A DNA stretch of 50,306 bases from Methylophilaceae bacterium (lineage in GTDB: Bacteria; Pseudomonadota; Gammaproteobacteria; Burkholderiales; Methylophilaceae), in the NCBI GenBank assembly GCA_014378915.1, contig JACMMS010000056.1:1-50306 (forward strand), written 5' to 3'. The notes below the pieces were generated by a model. That model was not told where the DNA came from. It saw only the letters and a program-made list of their open reading frames with translations, and made no database searches. Below, in pieces: positions 1 to 8,437 of the stretch. Every line of letters begins with the position of its first letter. Position 1 is the stretch's first letter. A program made the translations under genes and the position numbers.

Positions 1-228
1 GCCTATCGCAATAAGCCACTGACGGATGCGCAAAAGCAACGCAATCGACAACACTCAGGCATACGCAGTATGGTTGAGCGGGTATTGGGTGTACTGAAGC
101 TGCATTACGGCATGGGCCAGGCAAGATACCTTGGGTTGGTGCGTCACTTCACGAGATTTGGTTTGCTGTGTATGGCTTACAATCTCAAGCGAGGAATGGC
201 GATTCAGCGAGATTTGCAGACTAGGTAG
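1..228 (+). mobile_element. IS5-family transposase, C-terminal fragment (left end off window)
   Basis: An open frame enters from the left edge and stops with TAG at 226-228, giving the last 75 residues of a transposase. The piece contains the segment VERVLGVLKLHYGM followed by ARYLGL and MAYNLKRG, which resembles the end of IS5-group DDE transposases; the Glu of VERV would be the last residue of the catalytic triad. The start lies outside the window, so it is unknown whether the element is intact. The right terminal inverted repeat should lie between 229 and about 400 but could not be placed, because the left end is not visible for comparison. Confidence 0.8.
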
Positions 229-460
229 GATAGTTGCGCCAAAAAGTAGGTAAAAGCAGGGGAACGGAATGAAATCGTTTTGTTATTGGCATAAGTTTGC
301 CAAAAAGACGAGGTTTTAAGAGAAAACCACTCAGGAATGAGTGAGATTTAAATTAAAAAATGGAAATTGACCTAAGCACGGAAGTTTGACTGGCTCGTGC
401 AAAGGTCTCTATGCCTATCTGTATAGAGCAACCATGGCCGTAAATTTTATGCGGCATTAA
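229..460. other. Intergenic stretch between IS fragment and ribA, with small hairpins
   Basis: No coding frame is convincing here. Two adjacent perfect hairpins lie at 312-328 (GGTTTT/AAAACC) and 328-343 (CACTCA/TGAGTG). Further short inverted repeats lie at 376-400 (GCACG/CGTGC) and 407-428 (CTCTAT/ATAGAG). Part of this must be the non-coding right end of the IS5-type element. The 407-428 hairpin could close ribA transcription coming from the right, but it lacks a clear U-tract. Confidence 0.4.
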
Positions 461-1057
461 TTATTTCTCTAATAAATGGCCTAATTTAACTTGCTTAGTC
501 TGTAGATAACTCAAATTTACCGCGTTAGGTTTAATTATTAACGGAACTAAGCTATTTATTTTAATGCCAAGTTTTTTTAATGATTGAAGTTTGTTGGGGT
601 TGTTGCTCATTAATCTAATTGATCCAACTTTTAAATTTTGCAGAATTTCTGAGGCTGTTTCAAATGATCTTTTATCGATCGGTAAGCCCAAGGCAACATT
701 AGCTTCTACGGTATCAAGCCCATGATCTTGCAGGGCATAAGCTCTAATTTTGTTTGCCAGCCCTATGCCTCTGCCTTCATGGTTGCGAATGTAAATAATA
801 ATCCCCGTTTTTGCCTCAGCAATTAGCTGCTGGGCCAGTTGTAGTTGCTCACCGCAGTCACAGCGTTTGGAGGAGAAAATGTCTCCAGTTAAACACTCAG
901 AATGCACTCTTGTTAATATGCTATCTTGTAAATCTACCTTACCCATTACTAATGCTACATGTTCAATATGGCTACTAAGATCTTCATAAATATGAATAAC
1001 ATAATCACCGAATTCAGTTGGTAGATTGGATGAAGAGACTTTTACTAAATGACTCAT
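461..1057 (-). CDS. ribA: GTP cyclohydrolase II
   Basis: RibA opens the imidazole ring of GTP, releasing formate and pyrophosphate, the first committed step of riboflavin synthesis in the cytoplasm. The 198-residue product is close to the usual stand-alone RibA length (E. coli 196). The zinc ligands are visible as Cys55, Cys66 and Cys68 in SECLTGD and KRCDCG, and the catalytic RNHEGRGIGL segment follows at about 91-100. It is a stand-alone enzyme, not fused to RibB. It is transcribed alone on the minus strand, diverging from the GIY-YIG gene. I looked for an FMN riboswitch in the 270 bp upstream and saw none. Confidence 0.95.
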   Translation of the reverse strand: MSHLVKVSSSNLPTEFGDYVIHIYEDLSSHIEHVALVMGKVDLQDSILTRVHSECLTGDIFSSKRCDCGEQLQLAQQLIAEAKTGIIIYIRNHEGRGIGLANKIRAYALQDHGLDTVEANVALGLPIDKRSFETASEILQNLKVGSIRLMSNNPNKLQSLKKLGIKINSLVPLIIKPNAVNLSYLQTKQVKLGHLLEK

Positions 1058-1327
1058 TTATATACTTTACCTAAGTGCGTTAATAGCACCTATTTTAGTT
1101 AATTTTGCTCAATCTATAGGATTAATGCCAAGCATTTTTCTGTTTATACTTAGATGTTAATTATACGCTTCACATCTAACAGTATGTTGGATGGCAACCA
1201 AAGTTACCGCACTTTTACTATTTTTCTGAATGATATATGAAGACTTGTATAAAATAGGCTATAACCTGTTTTACAAGTAACATTTAAATGAATCGAGGGT
1301 CAACTGCAACTAGTTAAGCCGTGGTAT

Positions 1328-1573
1328 GTGTACATGATTGAATGCAAAGATGGAAGCATTTACACAGGAATTGCGGTGGATGTTGCTGCACGTTACCTAG
1401 CGCATGTAAGCGGCGTTGGCGCTCGCTATACACGCTCTCACCCACCACAAAAGCTGTTAATTGTTATTGAGTATCCTAATCGTTCTAGTGCATCAAAAGT
1501 AGAATATGCTATTAAACAGTTAACAGCCTCTGAAAAACGTCTGTATATCGCTAAAAGCCCCACATCTGTTTGA
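1328..1573 (+). CDS. GIY-YIG domain protein (YhbQ/UPF0213-like), start uncertain
   Basis: A small GIY-YIG nuclease-fold protein of the YhbQ type. The first motif is WYVYMIEC and the second is IYTGI, followed by an Arg in AARYLAH. GTG at 1328 is the only GTG or ATG in frame upstream of 1333, but starting there drops the Trp-Tyr of the first motif. The frame stays open back to 1292 (IEGQLQLVKPWYVYM) with only CTG at 1304 as a possible start. An ATG at 1288 lies in another frame; removing one base near 1300 would join it (MNRG...QLQLVKPWY). So either the start is non-standard or the 5' end carries a small frameshift. The biological role of this family is not settled. Confidence 0.7.
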   Translation: MYMIECKDGSIYTGIAVDVAARYLAHVSGVGARYTRSHPPQKLLIVIEYPNRSSASKVEYAIKQLTASEKRLYIAKSPTSV

Positions 1574-1586
1574 TTCATAATATGTT

Positions 1587-1826
1587 TTATCGTGCGCTGG
1601 CTTTAGTTGTGCGTAAATATAGTTGTTCTACTTTTGTTCTAGCCCATTGTGTTCTGCGCAGAAATTTTAAGCTAGATTTAATACTTGGATCATTAGTAAA
1701 ACAGCGTATGGGTATTTCACTGACCATTTCCTCCCAACCCAAATTTTCTGATAAATAAGTTACTATCATTTCCAGAGTAATGCCATCTAAACTCTGTAAG
1801 TTACTCGGTTTGTTGGTGTTATCCAT
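1587..1826 (-). CDS. VF530 family (DUF2132) small DNA-binding-like protein
   Basis: A 79-residue protein matching the VF530/DUF2132 family: LDGITLEMIVTYL, then LGWEEM, then the very conserved DPSIKSSLKFLRRTQWAR (about residues 46-63) and KVEQLYL. The fold is helical and proposed to bind DNA, but no cellular role is established. It lies convergent with the GIY-YIG gene, its stop only 14 bp beyond that gene's stop. The N-terminus begins MDNTNKPSNL from an ATG at 1826. Confidence 0.85.
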   Translation of the reverse strand: MDNTNKPSNLQSLDGITLEMIVTYLSENLGWEEMVSEIPIRCFTNDPSIKSSLKFLRRTQWARTKVEQLYLRTTKASAR

Positions 1827-1936
1827 ATCGATTTACAGAAAGCTATAGGTGCTTAGCAGAAGTTTAGCGGAGTAAGGCTTATGGAGTACAACGGTTTGAA
1901 GATTTACTACAGGCTATCTTCCATAATAAAAATAGC

Positions 1937-1973
1937 AAAAAAATAGCAGGCCTACCAAGTAGGTTGGCCTGCT
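1937..1973 (-). terminator. Rho-independent terminator of the HU gene
   Basis: An 8-bp perfect stem AGCAGGCC (1945-1952) / GGCCTGCT (1966-1973) lies just past the HU stop on the minus strand and is followed, in that direction, by a run of T (A-run 1937-1943 on the plus strand). Confidence 0.85.
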
Positions 1974-1981
1974 GACTTAAT

Positions 1982-2257
1982 CTATGCGTTTACAGCATCT
2001 TTTAAAGTTTTGCCTGCAGTGAAAGCTGGCGCTTTACGTGCAGCAATTTTAAGTTCTGCACCAGTCCGTGGGTTACGGCCTGTACGTGCAGCACGTGTAC
2101 TCACTTTGAACGTACCAAAACCTACTAAAGTAACACTATCGCCGCCTTTTAATGCGTTGGTAATTGCGCTAGTTACAGCATCTAATGCTTTACCAGCGTC
2201 TACTTTGGTGAGGTCAGCTTGTTCAGAAATTGCTGCAATTAATTCTGTTTTGTTCAT
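1982..2257 (-). CDS. hupB: HU-type nucleoid protein
   Basis: The 91-residue product begins [12 protein letters not shown] and contains the beta-arm region with the signature GFGTFKV...RTGRNPRTG (about residues 46-66), ending in [15 protein letters not shown] binds and bends DNA without strong sequence preference and compacts the nucleoid. Length and motif match HU-beta rather than IHF, which has a separate gene in this window (48162-48458). It is monocistronic with its own promoter upstream and a strong terminator behind it. Confidence 0.93.
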   Translation of the reverse strand: MNKTELIAAISEQADLTKVDAGKALDAVTSAITNALKGGDSVTLVGFGTFKVSTRAARTGRNPRTGAELKIAARKAPAFTAGKTLKDAVNA

Positions 2258-2288
2258 AATTTTCTTCTGGTTGATTAAAATGTAATTT

Positions 2289-2318
2289 ACTTTAACTGCT
2301 CAAGGCTTGCTGTGTCAA
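2289..2318 (-). promoter_or_regulatory. Candidate sigma-70 promoter of the HU gene
   Basis: Read on the minus strand there is a perfect -35 box TTGACA (plus-strand 2313-2318), an 18-bp spacer and a -10-like TAAAGT (2289-2294). It lies about 30 bp upstream of the HU start codon. The call is from consensus matching only. Confidence 0.6.
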
Positions 2319-2395
2319 TGTTTGCTTCTGCTAAAACTCTTTATCAACGATAATAGTCATCTAATTTTAGTAAAAAAAACAAAAGTAACCACCAA

Positions 2396-3709
2396 ATGCA
2401 AAAAGAAATCCAAGAGCCTTTAAAGAGGGCAGTTGTTGCGGCTGTGCAACTACCAAGTGTGAGTGATATAGAATTTGAAGCCTCATTGACTGAGTTGAGC
2501 GAGCTGGCAAAAACATTAGGCATTTTAGTTATACATACTTTTATTCAAAAGCGCCCAGGCTTTGACCCTAAAGCTTACTTGGGTGCTGGTAAGCGTGATG
2601 AAATCAAACAATATGTAAATAATAAAATTGACCTCGCTGCAGATGTTATTGATTTCGTATTAGTAGATCATGAAATATCGCCTTCGCAAGCACGTAATTT
2701 AGAAGTGGAAATTGGTTGCGAAGTAATGGATCGTACCATGGTGATTCTAGAAATTTTTCATCGCAATGCGCGCTCACCTGCTGCACGCGCGCAGGTGGAA
2801 ATTGCACGTTTGGGCTATATGGCGCCAAGATTGCGCGAAATAGCAAAGCTCGCAGGCCCGCAAGGGCGGCAGCGTAGCGGTGCAGGTGGGAGAGGTGCTG
2901 GTGAGTCTGATACCGAACTTGATCGCCGTAAGATTCGTGACAGAATATCTGAGCTTAAGCAAGAGATTGTTGCGATGGAAGTAGAGCGCAACACTCAGCG
3001 CGCGAGACGGCAAGATCGGCAACAAGGGCTAGTTGGTATCGCTTTGGTTGGTTATACCAATGCGGGGAAGTCTACATTGATGCGCGCACTTACTGGGAGC
3101 GACGTGCTGGTTGCTAATAAATTATTTGCAACGCTCGACACCACCGTTCGCACACTTTACCCTGAAAGCGTACCACGTGTTTTGGTCAGTGATACTGTGG
3201 GTTTTATTAAAAATCTGCCACATGGCTTGGTGGCGTCTTTCAAATCAACCCTTGATGAGGCGCTTGATGCATCGTTGTTATTGCACGTTATTGATGCGAG
3301 CGACCTTGGGTTTGAACGTCAGCTTGAAGTGACGGATAAAGTGCTTGAAGATATTGGCGCACAAGATGTACCGCGCATCCGCATTTTTAACAAAATTGAT
3401 TTTGTTGGCGATGAAGTCGAGCAAGCTGAATGTGAAGCTAAATTAAGCGCTAAGTATCCATCATGCATTGTGATGAGCGCGCGTCGATCTAACGAAGTGG
3501 CGGAACTGCACAAAAAAATAGTCGGATTTTTTCAGCAAGATTTAATTGAGGATGAGATTTTTTTACCCTGGTCTGCCCAGCAATTACGCAGTGAAATCTA
3601 CGCAAGTTGTACGGTATTAGAAGAGCGTGCCGATGAGGCGGGTGCTTACTTTAAAGTCCGTGGCGCGGCCAGTATTGTTAATAATTTGCGTGAGCAGTTT
3701 GAGCAGTAG
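2396..3709 (+). CDS. hflX: GTPase HflX
   Basis: HflX is a ribosome-associated GTPase that splits stalled or heat-stressed 70S ribosomes. The 437-residue protein has the N-terminal HflX domain with a Gly-rich linker (QGRQRSGAGGRGAGE, near residue 160), a helical segment, and a G domain with G1 GYTNAGKST at 219-227, G3 DTVGF at about 266 and G4 NKID at about 332. Length is as usual for betaproteobacterial HflX. The usual neighbour hfq is not next to it here; HU lies upstream on the other strand and a pseudogene follows. Confidence 0.95.
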   Translation: MQKEIQEPLKRAVVAAVQLPSVSDIEFEASLTELSELAKTLGILVIHTFIQKRPGFDPKAYLGAGKRDEIKQYVNNKIDLAADVIDFVLVDHEISPSQARNLEVEIGCEVMDRTMVILEIFHRNARSPAARAQVEIARLGYMAPRLREIAKLAGPQGRQRSGAGGRGAGESDTELDRRKIRDRISELKQEIVAMEVERNTQRARRQDRQQGLVGIALVGYTNAGKSTLMRALTGSDVLVANKLFATLDTTVRTLYPESVPRVLVSDTVGFIKNLPHGLVASFKSTLDEALDASLLLHVIDASDLGFERQLEVTDKVLEDIGAQDVPRIRIFNKIDFVGDEVEQAECEAKLSAKYPSCIVMSARRSNEVAELHKKIVGFFQQDLIEDEIFLPWSAQQLRSEIYASCTVLEERADEAGAYFKVRGAASIVNNLREQFEQ

Positions 3710-3743
3710 TTATATCCATCAAACCAATAATAGCAGAGTCAAA

Positions 3744-5425
3744 TTGAATATAACATTTCTTTAATCACCACCATTCCTGCGGCATTTGGCTTTGCTTTAA
3801 TATTTGGCTTAATCGTAGTTCGCATCAAGCTGCCGCATTGGTTGGCTATCTTTTTGCAGGCATTATTATCTGGCCTTCCACACCAGGCTTTGTTGCTAAC
3901 GTTGGAATTGCATCCCAGCTATCTAAAATGGCGTGATGCTACTCATGTTTGGTGTGGGATTACGCTTCTCAATTAAAGATTTACTTTCTGTTACACGTAT
4001 TGCACTGCCTGGCGCGATTGTTCAAATGGCAATAGCTAGCATCCTTGGGGTTTTGTTAGGACTTTTTGGGAATGGTCTTTCGGTGAAAACTAGATCTTTG
4101 GGCTAGCTTAGTCCTGCGCCGGTAACGTTGTTTTGCTTAAAGTGATTGAATCGAGAGATTTGCTTGACAGTATGAATGGCAAAATTGCGGTTGGCTGGCT
4201 TGTGGTTGAAGACCTGATTACCGTATTGGTTCTGGTGTTAATGCCACCTTTAGCTGGCATTCTTGGAGGAGTAGAGCCCGCTACTGCCAACAGCGCGCCA
4301 ATGCGGCAAACAATCGGCCTGACCTTAATTACAGGTTGGCGGATTCATCTTATCAATGCTGACATTTGGTAAACGTCTGTTGCCATGGTTATTATGGCAT
4401 GTTGCCAAAACAGGCTCACGTGAATTATTTACACTTCTGTGATTGCTGCGGCAATTAGCATTGTCTATGGTGCATCTGCATTGTTTAATGTTTCTTTTGC
4501 ACTAGGTGCTTTTTTGCTGGCATGGTGATGCATGAATCTGAATTCACCCATCGTGCTGCCGAAGGTTCATTGCCATTACGAGGTGCTTTTGCCGTGCTAT
4601 TTTTTGTGGCGGTTTATATGTTGTTTGAGCCTTCAATATTGGTAAAGCAGCCACAGCGCGTATTAGCAATTGTTTCTATTATCATTTTAGGTAAATCATT
4701 AGCGGCTATTTTACTGGTGCTGATATTGCGTTACCCATTAAATACAGCGCTCACCGTGGCAGCGAGCTTAGTGCAAATTGGTGAGTTTTCTTTTATTTTA
4801 GCTGGACTAGGCGCCTGGCTAGGCATTATGTCCGGTCAGAGCATGAGTCTGATTTTAGCGGGTGCCTTAATTTCAATATCATTAAATCCGCTTATCTTTA
4901 CTTTAATTGCACCATTTAACAGGTGGATAGTGAAACGATCTACTTTCGCGCACGGTCTTGAATTCCGCACTGATACTTTTGCTGAATTGCCGATAACGAC
5001 TGAACGTAAATTTTTAGAAGGCCAAGTGGTATTGGTTGGTTATGGTCTTGTAGGTAGGCGGATTGCAAGAGTGTTAAGCAAACATAGTAACCCCTATGTG
5101 GTTGCTGAACAAAATCGCGAGCTCGTTGAAAGCTTACCTTAAAGTGGCTTAGGCGCAATTTGTGGTAATGCAGCCGATCCTGCAGTTTTAATTCAAGCGC
5201 ATATTGCTAATGCAGCTATGCTGGTGATTGCCACACCAGACTCATTAGACGTGCGCAAAATAGCAGAAATTGCTTGTACACTTAAACCTAACATCGAAGT
5301 GGTTGTTCGCACACATAATGAAAGAGTTCAAGTTGCTGAGTAAAGATGGAGTAGGCACCATAATTTTTGGTGAAGAAGAGCTTGCAAAAGGCATGTCATC
5401 CCATGTACTTAATCAGTTTTTATAA
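3744..5425 (+). pseudogene. YbaL/KefB-type CPA2 cation:proton antiporter, decayed
   Basis: Pieces of one membrane antiporter can be followed through several frames. It opens with ITTIPAAFGFALIFG, then FAGIIIWPSTPGFVAN, then LLMFGVGLRFSIKDLL, GWLVVEDLITVLVLVLMP, ESEFTHRAAEGSLPLRGAFAVLFFV and LVQIGEFSFILAGLG. A TrkA-N nucleotide-binding domain ends it (VVLVGYGLVGRRIARVL at about 5029-5079). Multiple frame changes and in-frame stops (for example near 3934, 4370 and 5140) break it, although the longest intact run (4522-5142) is 206 codons. CPA2 antiporters exchange K+ or Na+ for H+ across the inner membrane; this copy cannot make a full product. The order of the pieces matches E. coli YbaL well. 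Confidence 0.85.
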
Positions 5426-5466
5426 TTGAATTTAAAACATTGAATTTAAAACTTAGAGTTTTAGAC

Positions 5467-5949
5467 CTACAAAAATCGACCAAGTAGTTTTCGGCTGCTT
5501 TTATCTAGCTGGTCTAACTCTCGAATAATAAAGTTAACGCCGTGGCTATCAGTAATCAGAAGGCTTGTATGGGTGAGCCGCCATATTTGATCTTCACCCT
5601 TGAGTATCAGTTGAGTGCTGCCTTTATCTGTTTCTACATCCCATGTACTAGGTGTTGCAAAGCTAGATACATGATTAATACGGTGAATGACGGGCATAAA
5701 TTCCCGTTGTGCTAGTTCTTCTTCAATTAACTTTTGGAATTCAATCGGTAAATCGGCCAGACGGGTGATCCAGGCTAGTTCATGGCCAACTTTGCTGAGC
5801 AGAGACAGGCCTTCACCTGGCGCGGCTATGGGAAAGGGCCGCGCTGGATAAACGCCTTCGTGAACTGTACCGTCGTTACTTGTTAATTGTAGGCGTCCAG
5901 CGAGGTTACGATTTAGTTTAAAGTCTATATTAATGGGTAATGTTTCCAT
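5467..5949 (-). CDS. DUF1854 protein, partner of the adjacent ABC transporter
   Basis: A 160-residue soluble-looking protein with no signal peptide or membrane segment. It fits the DUF1854 family, whose members sit next to cyanophycin synthetase genes and an ABC transporter. Recognisable pieces are GVYPARPFPIAAPGEGLSLL (about residues 33-52), HELAWI, REFMPVIHRI and WDVETDKG, with FIIRELDQLDKSSRKLL near the end. Its ATG lies 2 bp past the ABC stop codon, so the two are surely co-transcribed and probably translationally coupled. The biochemical role is unknown. It may be an accessory subunit of the exporter; that is inference from the coupling. Confidence 0.85.
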   Translation of the reverse strand: METLPINIDFKLNRNLAGRLQLTSNDGTVHEGVYPARPFPIAAPGEGLSLLSKVGHELAWITRLADLPIEFQKLIEEELAQREFMPVIHRINHVSSFATPSTWDVETDKGSTQLILKGEDQIWRLTHTSLLITDSHGVNFIIRELDQLDKSSRKLLGRFL

Positions 5950-5951
5950 GG

Positions 5952-8315
5952 TTAAGTACTTGTTTCTTTGGTGGCGATGGCCTCTAAGCTATCAACGTCA
6001 TCTAAATCAGTATCCACATTGCGTGCTTGTGCTTGGTAAAGGCGGTAGTAAGCACCTCCACGCGCTATCAACTCATCATGATTACCGACTTCAACAATTT
6101 GGCCTTGGTCTAACACCACTAGGCGATTCGCTTTATGTAAAGTAGAAAGTCTGTGTGCAATAGCGATAGTAGTGCGGCCATGCACGAGGTTATCCAAGGC
6201 TTTTTGGATTTCTTTTTCGGTCTCGGTATCTACCGAAGCGGTTGCCTCGTCTAATATTAGAATACGCGGGTCTATCAGTAAAGCACGTGCAATGGATATA
6301 CGCTGGCGTTCACCGCCTGAAAGACTTTGTCCACGCTCACCTACCATTGAGTCATAGCCATGCGGTAATCGTAAAATGAATTCATGCGCATGCGCAGCCC
6401 GTGCAGCCGCTACAATTTCTGTGCGTGTTGCATTGGGTTTTCCGTAGGTGATATTATCCGCAATTGTGCCGAAAAATAGGAACGGCTCTTGCAACACTAA
6501 ACCGATGTTACGCCTATATTCTGAAATAGGCAGCGAGCGAATATTGACGCCATCTAAGCTAATAGACCCTGTCGTAACATCATAAAAACGGCACATTAAA
6601 TTGACTAACGTACTTTTACCTGAGCCACTGTGACCAACTAGGCCAATCATTTCGCCTGGCCGTATGATGAGATTCAAATCTTTAATCACAGCACGGTTGC
6701 CATAGCGAAATCCAGCGCTGCGAATTTCAATTTGCCCGGTTACTTTTTCTAAATGAATCGGATTTGTTGGTTCGGGCACACTAGATATATGGTCAAGAAT
6801 ATCAAAAATACGTTTTGAGCCAGAGGCCGCTTTTTGCGTCACAGACACAATACGACTCATGGAATCAAGCCGTGTATAGAAGCGGCTGATATACGCTAGA
6901 AAGGCAGTTAGTACACCTACGGTGATTTCATCGCGTGATACTTGCCAGATACCAAATGCCCATACCATGAGCAAGCCAATTTCAGTAAGCAGCGTAACGC
7001 TAGGTGAAAATAATGACCATATTTTGTTGATGCGGTCATTCACCACCAGGTTATGCTGATTAGCGACACGAAAGCGCGTGGCTTCGCGTTTTTCCTGCGC
7101 AAAAGCCTTTACCACGCGAATACCAGGGATGGTATCAGCTAGCACATTGCTGACTTCTGACCACACGCGATCTATCTTCTCAAAACCTGTGCGTAGCTTG
7201 TCGCGCACGATGTGTATCATTAAAGCAATGATGGGTAGTGGGAGTAAAGTGACTAGCGCCAATTTTGTATTAATAGAAATGAGAATAGTGGCTGTCATGA
7301 CAATCATCAGCACATCAGTCGCAAAATCTAACAAATGTAGTGATAAAAATACACAAATGCGATCTGATTCAGAGCCGATACGTGACATTAAGTCACCCGT
7401 ACGTTTACCGCCAAAATACTCTAATGACAGTTTTAGTAAGTGCTCATAAGTAATGGTGCGCAGGTCCGCTCCAATTCGCTCACTCACCAAGGCTAAAATG
7501 TAAGTTCGTGCCCAGCCTAGCCCCCAAGCTAATAATGCCGAGCCGAGCAAGCCAAAAAGTAGCAGAGTCACTAATTTAATGTCAATTGGCGAACCATTTT
7601 GATAAGGAATGAGTACTTTATCCATCAATGGAATGGTGAGATATGGCGGTACAAGTGTCGCCGCTGTTGATATCAACATCAACACAAACCCCGCTAGCAA
7701 TTGCCATCGATAAGGTTTAGCAAAACGCCACAATCGGAACAGTGTCCAAGTTGAAGGTGGTGTATCAATATTACGACTACATTGCGGGTATTTATCTTCA
7801 TCTGACTCGAGTTGATAGGTACATTTAGGGGACAGCTCGGAGGGTTCTGTAATGGTCGATTGCCCAGATATAAAACTTGCAACCTGCAACTCAAACTGTT
7901 TAATAAATCGCGCGGATGAACTTTCATTGGCCAAGGTGTAACACCAGTTGGCTAAATGCACATCTTCATCAAATAACTCAATTTTAGCTACACCAGCATG
8001 ATCGTGATGGCTTAGTTTTAGTGATGTTCGATATGGATACTCTGCTGCTGGTTGAGCGCCATGCTGAGATTGAATGTCGTCAAAATATAGCAATCGCTTA
8101 TTAGTAATGACTAATAAGTGTTTTGTAAAATTCAGTCGTGCATCCAGGTTAATTTCCAGCCAAGCATGAAGATCTTCTTCAACACTGATAATTTCTGGTT
8201 GAACGATGGGCGCCCAAATGCTCGGTAAATTCCAAGTCTTTGGTAGAGCCTTACTGGTCGAATTGGGGAGGGATATTTGCTTATTCACAGCCACTGAGTG
8301 TACTACATTCAGCAT
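5952..8315 (-). CDS. ABC exporter with extra N-terminal PH-like domain (cyanophycin-locus type)
   Basis: A 787-residue half-transporter with fused permease and ATPase. Residues 1 to about 190 form an extra cytosolic domain; the strand-rich stretch KHLLVITNKRLLYFD resembles bacterial PH or GRAM-like folds (inference). About residues 200-500 are the six-helix exporter domain, beginning KPYRWQLLAGFVLML. The ATPase has Walker A GHSGSGKST at about 560, signature LSGGERQR at about 663, Walker B ILILDEATAS and the H-loop AHRLST. Such MsbA-like proteins work as dimers in the inner membrane. No substrate can be read from the sequence. It is divergent from the cyanophycin synthetases and coupled to DUF1854. 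A link to cyanophycin metabolism rests on family context, not on demonstrated chemistry. Confidence 0.88.
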   Translation of the reverse strand: MLNVVHSVAVNKQISLPNSTSKALPKTWNLPSIWAPIVQPEIISVEEDLHAWLEINLDARLNFTKHLLVITNKRLLYFDDIQSQHGAQPAAEYPYRTSLKLSHHDHAGVAKIELFDEDVHLANWCYTLANESSSARFIKQFELQVASFISGQSTITEPSELSPKCTYQLESDEDKYPQCSRNIDTPPSTWTLFRLWRFAKPYRWQLLAGFVLMLISTAATLVPPYLTIPLMDKVLIPYQNGSPIDIKLVTLLLFGLLGSALLAWGLGWARTYILALVSERIGADLRTITYEHLLKLSLEYFGGKRTGDLMSRIGSESDRICVFLSLHLLDFATDVLMIVMTATILISINTKLALVTLLPLPIIALMIHIVRDKLRTGFEKIDRVWSEVSNVLADTIPGIRVVKAFAQEKREATRFRVANQHNLVVNDRINKIWSLFSPSVTLLTEIGLLMVWAFGIWQVSRDEITVGVLTAFLAYISRFYTRLDSMSRIVSVTQKAASGSKRIFDILDHISSVPEPTNPIHLEKVTGQIEIRSAGFRYGNRAVIKDLNLIIRPGEMIGLVGHSGSGKSTLVNLMCRFYDVTTGSISLDGVNIRSLPISEYRRNIGLVLQEPFLFFGTIADNITYGKPNATRTEIVAAARAAHAHEFILRLPHGYDSMVGERGQSLSGGERQRISIARALLIDPRILILDEATASVDTETEKEIQKALDNLVHGRTTIAIAHRLSTLHKANRLVVLDQGQIVEVGNHDELIARGGAYYRLYQAQARNVDTDLDDVDSLEAIATKETST

Positions 8316-8437
8316 GCCTTATAAATAGCTAAAGACCGCTGGCAAATAGCTAAAGCTTTTATACTGTAAGCTTGCTGTAAGGCTTTTAAGATAAAATAAT
8401 TTGATTATTTTTTATTTTAACTTATCCGGTAAAGTTG
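8316..8437. promoter_or_regulatory. Divergent control region between ABC exporter and cyanophycin synthetases
   Basis: The 122-bp gap holds two phased direct-repeat pairs. The 12-mer AAATAGCTAAAG occurs exactly at 8323-8334 and 8344-8355, 21 bp apart (two helical turns). The 7-mer CTGTAAG occurs at 8364-8370 and 8375-8381, 11 bp apart (one turn). A TATACT hexamer at 8360-8365 could be a -10 box, but no good -35 precedes it. The arrangement is what a DNA-binding regulator site looks like; the regulator is not identifiable. Confidence 0.5.

Noticed and set aside
1058-1327. FMN riboswitch upstream of ribA
   Set aside because: None of the conserved FMN aptamer segments could be found in this 270-bp gap on either strand; it holds nothing clear beyond the divergent promoters that must lie there.
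4133-4372. Separate small gene of 79 residues
   Set aside because: Its translation (GWLVVEDLITVLVLVLMP) is an internal part of the decayed YbaL-type antiporter.
8323-8360. Possible sigma-54 promoter ahead of the short cphA gene
   Set aside because: The GG and GC elements are 12 bases apart rather than 10, and the flanking consensus does not match.
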